A stretch of DNA of 64,000 nucleotides from Pseudomonas brassicacearum (lineage in GTDB: Bacteria; Pseudomonadota; Gammaproteobacteria; Pseudomonadales; Pseudomonadaceae). Positions within the stretch are counted from its first letter, which is position 1, and the number at the start of each line of letters is the position of its first letter. The notes under the pieces are model-generated. The model made no database searches and was not told the origin of the DNA. It saw nothing but the letters and a program-made list of their open reading frames with translations. Both the position numbers and the translations under genes were made by a program. The stretch is taken from positions 4,367,430-4,431,429 of the forward strand of contig NZ_CP007410.1 of assembly GCF_000585995.1 (NCBI RefSeq), read 5' to 3'. This document shows, piece by piece, positions 34,998-43,367 of the stretch.

Positions 34998-36821
34998 CTA
35001 CTCGCTGTGCAGGTTTGCATAAATCGACTCAGCGAGCTTTTTACTGATACCGGGTGCTTTGGCTATCTCTTCGATGCTGGCACGAGACAGCTCCTGCAAT
35101 CCACCAAAATGTTTTAGCAAGTCGCGTCGCCGCGTCGGGCCGACCCCGGCCACCCCTTCCAGCGTAGACGTACGGCGGGTCTTGCCACGACGGGCGCGGT
35201 GTCCGGTGATGGCGAAACGGTGGGCTTCGTCACGGATCTGCTGGATCAAGTGCAACGCCGGCGAATCGCCCTTGAGGGTGAACTCATGGGCGGCATCGTT
35301 CAGGTACAGGGTCTCGAAACCGGCCTTGCGGGTTGCGCCCTTGGCCACGCCCAGCAGGATCAGGTCGGGGACCATCAACTCATTGAGCACATCGCGGGCC
35401 ATGGACAGCTGGCCCTTGCCACCGTCCACCAGCAGGATGTCCGGCAACTTGCCCTCCCCGTCCTTCAGCTTGCCGAAGCGCCGCATCAGCGCCTGGTGCA
35501 TCGCCGCGTAGTCATCGCCCGGCGTCACGCCTTCGATGTTGTAGCGGCGATAATCAGACTTGATCGGGCCTTCCGGACCGAACACCACGCAGGACGCCAC
35601 GGTGGCCTCGCCACTGGAATGGCTGATGTCATAGCACTCCAGTCGCTGCGGTGGCTCGTCCAGGTTAAGCACTTCAGCCAAGGCATCGAACCGCGCCGCC
35701 ACGTGTTGGCGATTGGCAAGGCGCGCACCCAAGGCCTGTTCGGCGTTGGTCACGGCCAATTGCTGCCAACGCGCTCGGGTGCCGCGTACGCGGTGGCTGA
35801 TGGTCAGTTCGCGACCACGAAGCGTATCGATGGCTTCAATCAGGGTCGGAAAGTCTTCGTGGACCACGTTGACGATCAACTCGGCAGGCAGGTCGCGTTC
35901 CGGACTGCTGATGTAGTACTGGCCCAGAAAAGCCGCCATGACCTCGGAGACGTCTTCCTCGATGCCCACTTGAGGGAAGAAGTTCTTGCTGCCCAGCACA
36001 CGACCGCCGCGCACGCTGATCAAGTGCACACAGGCGCCGCCCGGGTTGATGAACGCGGCGACTACATCGACGTCGCCACTGCCACCTTCCATGCTTTGCT
36101 GGTCCTGCACGCGCCGCAACAGCCCGATCTGGTCGCGCAACTCGGCGGCGCGCTCGAACTCAAGATTGACCGCCGCGTCTTCCATCGCCGCTGACAGCTC
36201 GTCGGTCAACGCGTTGCTGCGACCTTCCAGGAACATCACCGAGTGACGCACGTCCTCGGCATAGACCTCGGGCTCGACAAATCCCACACACGGCGCCTTG
36301 CAGCGTTTGATCTGGTATTGCAGGCAGGGCCGGGTGCGGTTCTTGTAGTAGCTGTCTTCGCACTGGCGCACAAAGAAAGTCTTCTGCAACAGGCTCAGGC
36401 TTTCACGAATCGCCCCGGCGCTGGGATAAGGACCGAAATAGCGGCCCTTGGCCTTCTTCGCCCCTCGATGAATACTCAGGCGCGGGAACGCCCCGTCGGA
36501 CAGGAACACGTACGGGTAGGATTTATCGTCACGCAGCAGGATGTTGTAGGGCGGCCGCCACTCCTTGATCAGCGTCTGCTCAAGCAGCAACGCCTCGGTT
36601 TCATTGGCGGTGATGGTGGTTTCGACTTGCGCGATACGCCCCACCAGGGCAGCAGTCTTCGGTGCGAGTCCGGTTTTACGAAAGTAACTCGCCAGGCGTT
36701 TCTTGAGGTTCTTGGCCTTGCCCACATAGAGCAGGCGCGCGTCGCTGTCGAACATGCGGTACACGCCTGGGCGACCGCTGCAGGTGGACAGGAACGCGCT
36801 TGGATCAAACAATTCAGTCAT
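34998..36821 (-). CDS. uvrC: Excinuclease ABC subunit C
   Basis: 607 residues. An N-terminal GIY-YIG nuclease domain ([29 protein letters not shown]) is followed by the YFGPYPS motif, a UVR domain ([19 protein letters not shown]) and an RNase H-like domain with [11 protein letters not shown] and [11 protein letters not shown]. Tandem HhH motifs ([28 protein letters not shown]) end the protein. It makes both incisions in nucleotide excision repair. It starts three bases after the gacA stop; co-transcription with gacA is classic in Pseudomonas. Confidence 0.98.
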   Translation of the reverse strand: MTELFDPSAFLSTCSGRPGVYRMFDSDARLLYVGKAKNLKKRLASYFRKTGLAPKTAALVGRIAQVETTITANETEALLLEQTLIKEWRPPYNILLRDDKSYPYVFLSDGAFPRLSIHRGAKKAKGRYFGPYPSAGAIRESLSLLQKTFFVRQCEDSYYKNRTRPCLQYQIKRCKAPCVGFVEPEVYAEDVRHSVMFLEGRSNALTDELSAAMEDAAVNLEFERAAELRDQIGLLRRVQDQQSMEGGSGDVDVVAAFINPGGACVHLISVRGGRVLGSKNFFPQVGIEEDVSEVMAAFLGQYYISSPERDLPAELIVNVVHEDFPTLIEAIDTLRGRELTISHRVRGTRARWQQLAVTNAEQALGARLANRQHVAARFDALAEVLNLDEPPQRLECYDISHSSGEATVASCVVFGPEGPIKSDYRRYNIEGVTPGDDYAAMHQALMRRFGKLKDGEGKLPDILLVDGGKGQLSMARDVLNELMVPDLILLGVAKGATRKAGFETLYLNDAAHEFTLKGDSPALHLIQQIRDEAHRFAITGHRARRGKTRRTSTLEGVAGVGPTRRRDLLKHFGGLQELSRASIEEIAKAPGISKKLAESIYANLHSE

Positions 36822-36824
36822 TTT

Positions 36825-37466
36825 TCAGGCGCTGGCATCGACCATGCCATGGCGCACCGCCAGCAGTGTCAACTCGACGTCGCTGCTGATCGATAGTTTC
36901 TCGAAGATACGGTAACGGTAGGTGTTGACGGTTTTGGGCGACAAGCACAGCTTATCGGAGATGATCTGCACCTTTTGGCAACCGACGATCATCAAGGCAA
37001 TCTGGATTTCCCGCTCCGACAATGCGTCGAAGGGCGAATCGTTGGTCGGCTGGAACGACTTGATCGCCAACTGCTGGGCGATTTGCGGGCTGATGTAGCG
37101 CTGCCCGGCAAAAACCAGACGAATGGCCTGGACCATCTCGTTCAAACCGGCGCCCTTGGTGAGGTAACCCGCCGCGCCAGCCTGCAACAACCGCGTGGGG
37201 AACGGATCTTCTTCGCAGACGGTTACCGCGACCACCTTGATGTCCGGGTGACTGCGCAGCAGTTTACGCGTGGCTTCAAGACCGCCGATGCCGGGCATCT
37301 TGACGTCCATCAACACCACGTCGGGTTTCAATTCACGCGCCTTGATCAGCGCCTCTTCACCGGATTCAGCCTGGCCTACCACCTGCAGACCGTCGATATC
37401 AGCCAGCATTCGTGTAATGCCCGTACGGACGAGATCGTGGTCGTCGACCACTAACACCCTAATCAA
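36825..37466 (-). CDS. gacA: Global response regulator GacA
   Basis: 213 residues starting with TTG (37466), with GAGG seven bases upstream; this rare start is known for Pseudomonas gacA. The receiver domain has D8/D9, the phosphoacceptor D54 (VVLMDVKMPG) and K103-region (LTKGAG). The LuxR-type HTH includes LSEREIQIALMIVGCQKVQIISDKLCLSPKTVNTYRYRIFEKL. GacA, phosphorylated by GacS, activates rsm small RNAs controlling secondary metabolism and biofilm. The coding region is intact. Confidence 0.98.
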   Translation of the reverse strand: MIRVLVVDDHDLVRTGITRMLADIDGLQVVGQAESGEEALIKARELKPDVVLMDVKMPGIGGLEATRKLLRSHPDIKVVAVTVCEEDPFPTRLLQAGAAGYLTKGAGLNEMVQAIRLVFAGQRYISPQIAQQLAIKSFQPTNDSPFDALSEREIQIALMIVGCQKVQIISDKLCLSPKTVNTYRYRIFEKLSISSDVELTLLAVRHGMVDASA

Positions 37467-37594
37467 GCAGACACCTCACGATTTGGTCTTATTTGGGTTG
37501 CCCCACACCTTAGCAAAAAAGCAATCGACAGACCTAGCGCCAAGGGACAGATAAAAGTTACAACGCATCTTCATGCGTCGCACTCTGCGAGGCC

Positions 37595-38029
37595 TCAAGC
37601 CCCGGCGTCTCGCTGCATCCTCAGGAAACACTCATCCTCGCCGACAACACGCAGCCCCATGCGCTCATACAGCGCCCTGGCCGGATTACCTTTGAAAACC
37701 GTCAGCCGCAGCGCCGGCCGACGCTCCAGCGTCATCATGTGCCAAACCTGTCCGATCGCCCAGGTACCGGCGCCCTGCCCACGAAAGGCCTTATCGATCT
37801 GTAATTCTCGGATATACAGGGCCCGAGCGTCCCGGCTGAGGCTGGCTAAGCCCAGCCTCTGGTCCCCACGGCAGATGATCCAGTTCTGGCGAATGATCCA
37901 GGCCAAGTCGAACGCTTCGTCCTGCCACAGCAAATCATGTTTGAGGTAATAGGGAAGCATGTTGTCGCAGGTCAGTTTACGGGCGAAGTCGATGTCGGCG
38001 GTCGTTGCCGCACGCCACTGGAAGCTCAT
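37595..38029 (-). CDS. GNAT-family N-acetyltransferase
   Basis: ATG 38029 has GAGG five bases upstream; 144 residues. The acetyl-CoA-binding motif is IDKAFRGQGAGTWAIGQVW (R/Q-x2-G-x-G/A), followed by LRLTVFKGNPARALYERMGL, the typical motif B. The substrate is unknown. It begins 10 bases after the upstream amidase gene and is probably in the same transcript. Confidence 0.88.
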   Translation of the reverse strand: MSFQWRAATTADIDFARKLTCDNMLPYYLKHDLLWQDEAFDLAWIIRQNWIICRGDQRLGLASLSRDARALYIRELQIDKAFRGQGAGTWAIGQVWHMMTLERRPALRLTVFKGNPARALYERMGLRVVGEDECFLRMQRDAGA

Positions 38030-38039
38030 GGGCACCTCA

Positions 38040-38798
38040 TCAAAGGGTTGCCACCAGCATGACTTGCCCTACCCAACCATCAGCGTCGCGGCGAGCAATC
38101 ACCAACAAATCCCCCGCTCCCGGGGCTGCCGCGATCAGCGAACCGTCCGGACCCCATACCGCACTGCGGCCGGCCGACTCCCAGCCACCGGTAGCGCCAC
38201 CATGATTGGCCATCAGGACGGTCATGGCATGTTGCTTGGCATAACCTTGCAACAACGTCGTATCGGGCACGTAGCCACCTTCGGTGATCAATACGCCGGC
38301 TGCATACAGCGTAGCGCCCTGCCCGGCTGCGGCGGCGGCATGGCTGCGGTGAGAGAAATCGGCACACACCGCCAGCGCGATGTGATCCTGGCCCATCGCC
38401 AACATCGAGCCGCCGTGGCCCGGGGCGAAGGCGACCTCTTCCCCTGGGTGCAAATGCTGCTTGCTGTACACCCCGAGGGAGCCGTCGGCGCCGAGCACCA
38501 ACGCACCGATCAATACCGGCGCGTCTACCGCAAGGCGAATCGGCATGCCAACCACCGCGGTCAGGCCAAGCTCGCGCGCCAGGTCACGCAGCGGTTGCAG
38601 TACGGCGTCCTGCGGCAGGATGGCCAGGTCCGCCGCCAGGCCGCGCTCGTAGCCGGTGAGTGACAGTTCGGGAAACACCAGCAACTGCACGTTCTGTTCA
38701 GCGGCGGCTTGCATGAAGCGCTGATGGCGCAAGAGATTGGCGTGGACATCCCCGGCGATGGAAATCGACTGGGCGGCGGCGAAGGCTGTGGCGGTCAT
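38040..38798 (-). CDS. Carbon-nitrogen hydrolase (nitrilase superfamily)
   Basis: ATG 38798 with AGGA five bases upstream gives 252 residues; a longer frame to 38939 is unsupported. The catalytic triad regions are visible: Glu in LLVFPELSLTGY, Lys in VYSKQHLHPGEE, and Cys in LAVCADFSH. The family hydrolyses amides such as omega-amides or carbamoylated amines; the substrate cannot be told here. Likely a two-gene operon with the GNAT gene. Confidence 0.88.
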   Translation of the reverse strand: MTATAFAAAQSISIAGDVHANLLRHQRFMQAAAEQNVQLLVFPELSLTGYERGLAADLAILPQDAVLQPLRDLARELGLTAVVGMPIRLAVDAPVLIGALVLGADGSLGVYSKQHLHPGEEVAFAPGHGGSMLAMGQDHIALAVCADFSHRSHAAAAAGQGATLYAAGVLITEGGYVPDTTLLQGYAKQHAMTVLMANHGGATGGWESAGRSAVWGPDGSLIAAAPGAGDLLVIARRDADGWVGQVMLVATL

Positions 38799-38896
38799 GG
38801 TTATCCTGGAAGGTGGCGCAAGACTGAAGTTTGTCATAAAGCCCACCGGACTCAAGCCGGGCTGAACAATTGCATGTCGGCGATAGAATTTTCTGA

Positions 38897-38926
38897 TTGA
38901 ACCGACACACCGCCGTCTAGTAAGCT
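38897..38926 (+). promoter_or_regulatory. Predicted promoter of the DAHP synthase leader
   Basis: TTGAAC (38897) and TAAGCT (38921) are separated by 18 bases, 25 bases before the first leader-peptide ATG. Sigma-70-like by inspection only. Confidence 0.45.
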
Positions 38927-38951
38927 CGGGGCCATCCATCGGAGACAGACC

Positions 38952-39080
38952 ATGTTCAACGCCCTCTCACCGCTTCAAACCGCCAGCGCCCCGCGCTCGG
39001 TTGCGGCTGCCTGGGTGAACAGCGTGCGCACTCCGGCCAGCTTTTATTTTGGGTATTGGTTTAGCCACTGGCGCGCCTGA
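38952..39080 (+). CDS. Aromatic-rich leader peptide 1
   Basis: A 42-residue frame with GGAG seven bases upstream ends in FYFGYWFSHWRA: seven aromatic residues in ten positions (residues 31-40). It is followed 50 bases later by a strong terminator and then by the DAHP synthase transcript. This is the design of an attenuation leader that senses charged Phe/Tyr/Trp tRNAs. It is too short for routine gene calling. Confidence 0.85.
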   Translation: MFNALSPLQTASAPRSVAAAWVNSVRTPASFYFGYWFSHWRA

Positions 39081-39129
39081 TACCCAACCGGCGCCCATTT
39101 TAAACGGGTCGCCTTCCAGAGTTTTCAAA

Positions 39130-39166
39130 CCCCCGGTCGGCCTCCCGACCGGGGGTTTTGTTTTTT
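39130..39166 (+). terminator. Attenuator terminator before the DAHP synthase gene
   Basis: CCCCCGGTCGG (39130-39140) pairs perfectly with CCGACCGGGGG (39145-39155) over a CCTC loop, then TTTTGTTTTTT. It stands between leader peptide 1 and leader peptide 2, so readthrough depends on leader translation. Confidence 0.92.
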
Positions 39167-39209
39167 CCGGCCATAACATTTGCAACACCGACATATTGAG
39201 GATTGAGCC

Positions 39210-39362
39210 ATGAACTACGCCACTTATTACCGTTACGACAGTTTTTCCGCCTGGCGATTTACCAGCCACCGCTCGGGACAGCCTGCCGCCTCCGATCGGT
39301 CACCTACCGGTGGCAAGCCTCAATTGCGGGCCAATACGGCCAATTGTCGAACACCCCACTAG
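39210..39362 (+). CDS. Tyr-rich leader peptide 2
   Basis: A 50-residue frame with GAGG eight bases upstream begins MNYATYYRYDSFSAWRF: four Tyr in the first nine residues, then Phe/Trp. It ends 47 bases before the DAHP synthase ATG. It probably couples or tunes translation of the enzyme to tyrosine supply; no second T-tailed terminator follows. Confidence 0.65.
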   Translation: MNYATYYRYDSFSAWRFTSHRSGQPAASDRSPTGGKPQLRANTANCRTPH

Positions 39363-39409
39363 GGCCGGCGCGCGGGAACGAACCCGCCGCTCGTCCAGGA
39401 AGCCAGATC

Positions 39410-40477
39410 ATGAATTCGTCCGTCTCCGCTTTGCCGTTGTCCACGCTCAACCCTGCCAATGAAGCGCTGACCCTGCGTCTGCCCAGCTCTTTGCAGCTCA
39501 AGCATCAATTGCCCCTCAGCACCGCGCTGAGCCAGCAAGTCGAGGCCCATCGCCAGGCCGTCCGCGCGATCCTCGACGGAAAAGACGCTCGCCTGTTGGT
39601 CATCGTCGGCCCCTGCTCCATCCACGACCCGAAATCCGCCCTCGAATACGCCGCCAACCTGGCGCGTGTTGCCCACGACGTGAGCGACAGCATGCTGCTG
39701 GTGATGCGCGCCTACGTGGAAAAGCCCCGCACGACCGTGGGCTGGAAAGGCCTGGCCTACGATCCGGGCCTGGACGGCAGCGATGACATGGCCGCCGGCC
39801 TGACGCTGTCCCGGGAGCTGATGCGCGAGGTGCTGCTGCTTGGCCTGCCCGTTGCCACCGAGCTGTTGCAACCCATGGCCGCCAGCTACTTCGATGACCT
39901 GCTCAGTTGGGTCGCCATTGGCGCTCGTACTACCGAATCACAGATCCACCGGGAAATGGCCAGCGGCCTGGGCATGCCAGTGGGTTTCAAGAACGGCACG
40001 GACGGCGGGGTCGGCATTGCCTGCGATGCCATGCGTTCGGCGGCCCATCCTCATCGGCATTTCGGGGTCGACAGCCAGGGCCATCCGGCGATCATCCAAA
40101 CGCCAGGCAACCCCGACACCCACCTGGTGCTGCGCGGCGGCCATCGCGGGCCGAACTATGACCGCCAGAGCGTCGCCCAGATCCACAACGACCTGACCCG
40201 ACTGAAGATACCGGCGCGGATCATGGTCGATTGCAGCCATGCCAACAGTGGCAAAGACCCGTTACGCCAGCCGCAGGTGTTCAATGACGTGCTGGAGCAA
40301 CGGCTGCAAGGCAACCGCTCCCTCATCGGCATGATGCTGGAAAGTCACCTGTTCGAAGGCTGCCAGCCGCTGGGCCCGTCGATGCGCTACGGCGTCTCGG
40401 TCACCGACGGTTGCCTGGGTTGGGAAGCCACCGAGCAGCTGTTGCGCCAGGCCCATGGGAAATTGCTGTCCACTTGA
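39410..40477 (+). CDS. 3-deoxy-7-phosphoheptulonate (DAHP) synthase, class I
   Basis: ATG 39410 (AGGA nine bases upstream) gives 355 residues, typical of AroF/G/H. Conserved blocks are VIVGPCSIHDPKSALEYA, RAYVEKPRTTVGWKGL, GARTTESQIHREMASGL, GFKNGTDG, LRGGHRGPNYD and VDCSHANSGKDP. It condenses phosphoenolpyruvate and erythrose-4-phosphate, the first shikimate step. Upstream leaders suggest control by aromatic amino acid supply; which amino acid inhibits it allosterically cannot be read here. Confidence 0.97.
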   Translation: MNSSVSALPLSTLNPANEALTLRLPSSLQLKHQLPLSTALSQQVEAHRQAVRAILDGKDARLLVIVGPCSIHDPKSALEYAANLARVAHDVSDSMLLVMRAYVEKPRTTVGWKGLAYDPGLDGSDDMAAGLTLSRELMREVLLLGLPVATELLQPMAASYFDDLLSWVAIGARTTESQIHREMASGLGMPVGFKNGTDGGVGIACDAMRSAAHPHRHFGVDSQGHPAIIQTPGNPDTHLVLRGGHRGPNYDRQSVAQIHNDLTRLKIPARIMVDCSHANSGKDPLRQPQVFNDVLEQRLQGNRSLIGMMLESHLFEGCQPLGPSMRYGVSVTDGCLGWEATEQLLRQAHGKLLST

Positions 40478-40492
40478 GACTTTCCTGGGTTA

Positions 40493-40583
40493 TGTGGCGA
40501 GGGAACTTGCTCCCGCTTGCGTGCGAAGCGCTCACACAAAAGGGCTGCTGCGCAGCCCAGCGGGAGCAAGCTCCCTCGCCACG
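40493..40583. repeat. REP pair (GTGGCGAGGG class)
   Basis: An inverted pair: TGTGGCGAGGGAACTTGCTC at the left and its complement GAGCAAGCTCCCTCGCCAC at the right, around a GCTGCTGCGCAGC stem. It is a Pseudomonas intergenic palindrome just after the DAHP synthase gene. Confidence 0.9.
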
Positions 40584-40597
40584 GGTTCTGCATCTGT

Positions 40598-41659
40598 TCA
40601 ACTCTGCACCTTGGAACGCACCTGGACCGTGACCCAGCCGGATTGCTGGCTGACGTCATCCAGGCGCTCGACCTGATAAAACAGGCGCACCGATCGGTCA
40701 CGCTGGTCCTGCCAATACGCCGCAGGCACGACAAAGTTGAGCGGCTGACCGGCCGTGGCCTCGGTAATTTCCCGCTCTTCGACGTGGGCGTAGTTGCCAT
40801 TGCACTGGAACCAGACCAGCTCCCCCGCCTCAAGTCCAGCGCCGTCGATGACCACCGTCAGTCCACCCTGAAGCTCATCGACCTCCAACACACCCTCCGC
40901 CAACCCCAGGATACGAGGCGCCTTCAACGCAGGACGCAGCAGAGGGCCTATGTGCAACGACAAGGGCTCGGCGCGGCGTACCGAATGCCCGTGCCGGACA
41001 ACATAAGCCAAGCTCAGTTCGTGGCCGACATGGGGGGCGATATTTGAATGATCGATCCAGAACGATACCTCGCGGCCGATTGCGTGGGCCTCGATCTCCA
41101 GCACATCGCGCCAGAGCGCCTTGGCCTCCCGGCTGGCAATCAGGATCAGGCGGTCCCCTACGGCCATTCTGGGATAGGGCCGGACGGTCAAACGCGTGCC
41201 TTCTGGCACCCGAGCCGGATCAAGGCTGCCGCCCACCGCATCGTCGGCAACGCCGGCCAGCAGTTGCAAGGGTGCGTCGCCGATCTGCAGTTGAAGGAGC
41301 TCCGAGTCCAGCGTGGCCGGCAATTGCTTGCCAGTCACTTGGTAGGAAATCGCCAGCGAGCCGCCATCCAGCTCGGCGATATGCCGCTCTCGTACGACGA
41401 AAACGAGGTCTCGCCCAACCTGGCGCTCCGTCACGAACCGGCTTTCTTCATGCCAGTAGGGCTGGCCGTCTGAATTGAGCCCTAGCCAACACAGCAACAC
41501 CTCATCCCCACACGCCATCAGCGGATAAGGCTTCACGGTGATGACCGCTTTCCTCCAGGCGGGATTGATCACCCCGCCCTTGGCGGCAGGCAGAGAAGGC
41601 GCCGACAGCTTCGCTGGCGATCTGAGCAGGGTTCGTTGGGCGGATCGATAAGTGGTCAT
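40598..41659 (-). CDS. Hypothetical protein with repeated Ig-like segments
   Basis: ATG 41659 has GGAG seven bases upstream; 353 residues. It lacks signal peptide and membrane helices and seems built of three to four beta-rich units. Each contains a phrase like VKPYPLMACGDEV..W, VRPYPRMAVGDRLIL or LQGGLTVVIDGAGLEAGELVWFQ. The repeats suggest Ig-like adhesion or carbohydrate-contact modules. Function is unknown, and I recall similar proteins only as hypothetical in Pseudomonas. Confidence 0.75.
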   Translation of the reverse strand: MTTYRSAQRTLLRSPAKLSAPSLPAAKGGVINPAWRKAVITVKPYPLMACGDEVLLCWLGLNSDGQPYWHEESRFVTERQVGRDLVFVVRERHIAELDGGSLAISYQVTGKQLPATLDSELLQLQIGDAPLQLLAGVADDAVGGSLDPARVPEGTRLTVRPYPRMAVGDRLILIASREAKALWRDVLEIEAHAIGREVSFWIDHSNIAPHVGHELSLAYVVRHGHSVRRAEPLSLHIGPLLRPALKAPRILGLAEGVLEVDELQGGLTVVIDGAGLEAGELVWFQCNGNYAHVEEREITEATAGQPLNFVVPAAYWQDQRDRSVRLFYQVERLDDVSQQSGWVTVQVRSKVQS

Positions 41660-41983
41660 GCATAAGCTCCAGTCCTTGGATGAAGGCACCGTCCACATGA
41701 CGGCGCCCGACAAAGCCATTAAAACCCCACCGCCCCCACCCCGCAGTCAGACAAGGCAGCGGCATCAGTGGTCCCTGGCGCTTGAAGCTGTAGCTGCAAA
41801 CCACAGGCGCTATCGGAAGTATCCAGACACCTTTCGCTCCGTCGGCTTCCCTTCCAATTCTTCCTACTTCTTTTATTCCAGTTTCAGTGAGTCACTGCGG
41901 TTTCTTCCTACACCGCCGAGCAAAAGCCTGCATTAGAGTGACGTCGCAATCTCAACGTGAACCTCTTCGAAAAAGGTACGAAC
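41660..41983. other. Divergent intergenic region
   Basis: The interval lies between the minus-strand Ig-like gene and the plus-strand lipase gene. It is pyrimidine-rich around 41850-41900. No gene, RNA or repeat is recognised. Confidence 0.4.
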
Positions 41984-42862
41984 ATGCAACGGAATGCAAC
42001 CACTCAATTTCCCATCCTGCTGGTCCATGGGTTGTTCGGGTTTGACAGGATCGGCGGCTTCGAACTTTTCCAGGGCATCAAACAAGCACTACGCCTGGCC
42101 GGTGCCCGGGTGTTCATCCCGTATTTGTCGGCCACCCATTCCAATGAGGCCCGGGGCGAACAGCTGCTGGCGCAGATGGATCGGATCCTGGACAGTACCG
42201 GCGCGGCCAAAGTCAACCTGATCGGCCATAGCCAAGGTGCGCTGGCCGCCCGCTATGCCGCCGCACTGGCACCCGACAGGGTTGCCTCGGTGACGTCGGT
42301 CAGCGGTCCCAACCATGGTTCCGAACTGGCTGATTTCCTGCTCAAGGCCCTCACCCCCGGACGGCTGCCGGGACATGTAGCGAGTAAAATCGCCACGCTT
42401 TTCGCCGATTTCATCTCCTTGCTCAATGGCCAGACGCAGCTCCCGCCAGCCGCCATCGCAGCATTAAAAGCCCTGACCACCGAAGGTGTGGGCGCCTTCA
42501 ACGACAAATATCCCCAAGGCCTGCCAAGGAACTGGGGGGAACACGGTCCGGACAAGGTCAACGGCGTGCGCTACTACTCATGGAGCGGCACGTTGCCAGA
42601 CGCGCCGGAGGAAAGACTCGATGCAACGAATCCCTCGCATGCGTTCTGCCGTGCCTTTTCCGAATACTTCATTACCGAAGCCGGGCAGAACGACGGCCTG
42701 GTCGGGCGCTTCAGCTCGCACCTGGGCAAGGTCATTCGCTCCGACTATCCCATGGACCACATGGACACCCTCCACCCAGGAGCCGAAAAATTGCGCAAGG
42801 ATATCGACCCGACGGAGCTTTATCTGCGCCACGCCGAGCGCTTGCGCAAAGCCGGCCTTTGA
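41984..42862 (+). CDS. Family I lipase (alpha/beta-hydrolase)
   Basis: ATG 41984 with AAGG seven bases upstream gives 292 residues; an upstream GTG at 41957 is possible. FPILLVHGLFGFD forms the oxyanion region, GHSQGALAARY holds the nucleophile Ser. Asp in NDGLVGRFSSHLG and His in PMDHMDTLH complete a triad. The sequence resembles subfamily I.1 triacylglycerol lipases, but there is no signal peptide and no foldase (lif) gene beside it. It may be secreted by another route or act inside the cell. Confidence 0.88.
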   Translation: MQRNATTQFPILLVHGLFGFDRIGGFELFQGIKQALRLAGARVFIPYLSATHSNEARGEQLLAQMDRILDSTGAAKVNLIGHSQGALAARYAAALAPDRVASVTSVSGPNHGSELADFLLKALTPGRLPGHVASKIATLFADFISLLNGQTQLPPAAIAALKALTTEGVGAFNDKYPQGLPRNWGEHGPDKVNGVRYYSWSGTLPDAPEERLDATNPSHAFCRAFSEYFITEAGQNDGLVGRFSSHLGKVIRSDYPMDHMDTLHPGAEKLRKDIDPTELYLRHAERLRKAGL

Positions 42863-42958
42863 TCGCCAGGTTCAAGGTTTTGACGCAATTTTGACAACAA
42901 TCCGTCAATGAATCCGGTAGGCTCAACACCTTCAAAAAATATCGAAAGGAATGACCCC

Positions 42959-43240
42959 ATGGCCAAAGCCACTGCCCGCCACATCCTGGTTGCCACCGAA
43001 GACAAGTGCAACGAACTCAAAGCCCAGATCGAAGGCGGCGCCGATTTCGCCGAAGTCGCCAAGGCCAACTCCTCGTGCCCATCCAGCCGTCAAGGCGGTG
43101 ACCTGGGTTCGTTCGGTCCGGGCCAGATGGTCAAGGAATTCGACACCGTGGTCTTCAGCGCCCCGATCAATGTGGTCCAGGGCCCGGTCAAGACCCAGTT
43201 CGGTTATCACCTGCTGGAAGTGACCAGCCGCCAGGACTGA
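42959..43240 (+). CDS. ppiC: Parvulin-type peptidyl-prolyl isomerase
   Basis: ATG 42959 with AAGGA eight bases upstream; 93 residues, the size of E. coli PpiC. The rotamase motifs are ARHILVATEDKCNELK, FAEVAKANSSCPSS-x-QGGDLGSFGPGQMV and VQGPVKTQFGYHLLEV. It is a single-domain cytoplasmic parvulin. A paralogue lies at 61915. A hairpin terminator follows at 43259. Confidence 0.95.
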   Translation: MAKATARHILVATEDKCNELKAQIEGGADFAEVAKANSSCPSSRQGGDLGSFGPGQMVKEFDTVVFSAPINVVQGPVKTQFGYHLLEVTSRQD

Positions 43241-43258
43241 TCCCGTTTTATCGACATG

Positions 43259-43288
43259 ACGGCCCGCCCTTCGGTGGGCCGTTGTGTT
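43259..43288 (+). terminator. Terminator after ppiC
   Basis: ACGGCCCGCC pairs with GGTGGGCCGT over a short TTC loop, followed by TGTGTTT. It separates ppiC from the yej operon. Confidence 0.72.
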
Positions 43289-43367
43289 TGGGTCACACAG
43301 GGCTGGCGATCCATGCGCCGCTCGCGTACAAATCGTGCTCATCGATCACCCGGCTTTAAGGCTGACA

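Noticed and set aside
35199..36194. 331-codon plus-strand frame
   Set aside because: Antisense to uvrC, whose domains are all intact.
39203..39409. N-terminal extension of the DAHP synthase frame from TTG
   Set aside because: Known synthases begin near 39410, and the region is better explained by leader peptide 2 in another frame.
42880..42923. Sigma-70 promoter before ppiC (TTGACA at 42891)
   Set aside because: The best -10 match (TAGGCT) sits 21 bases away, too far for a confident call.
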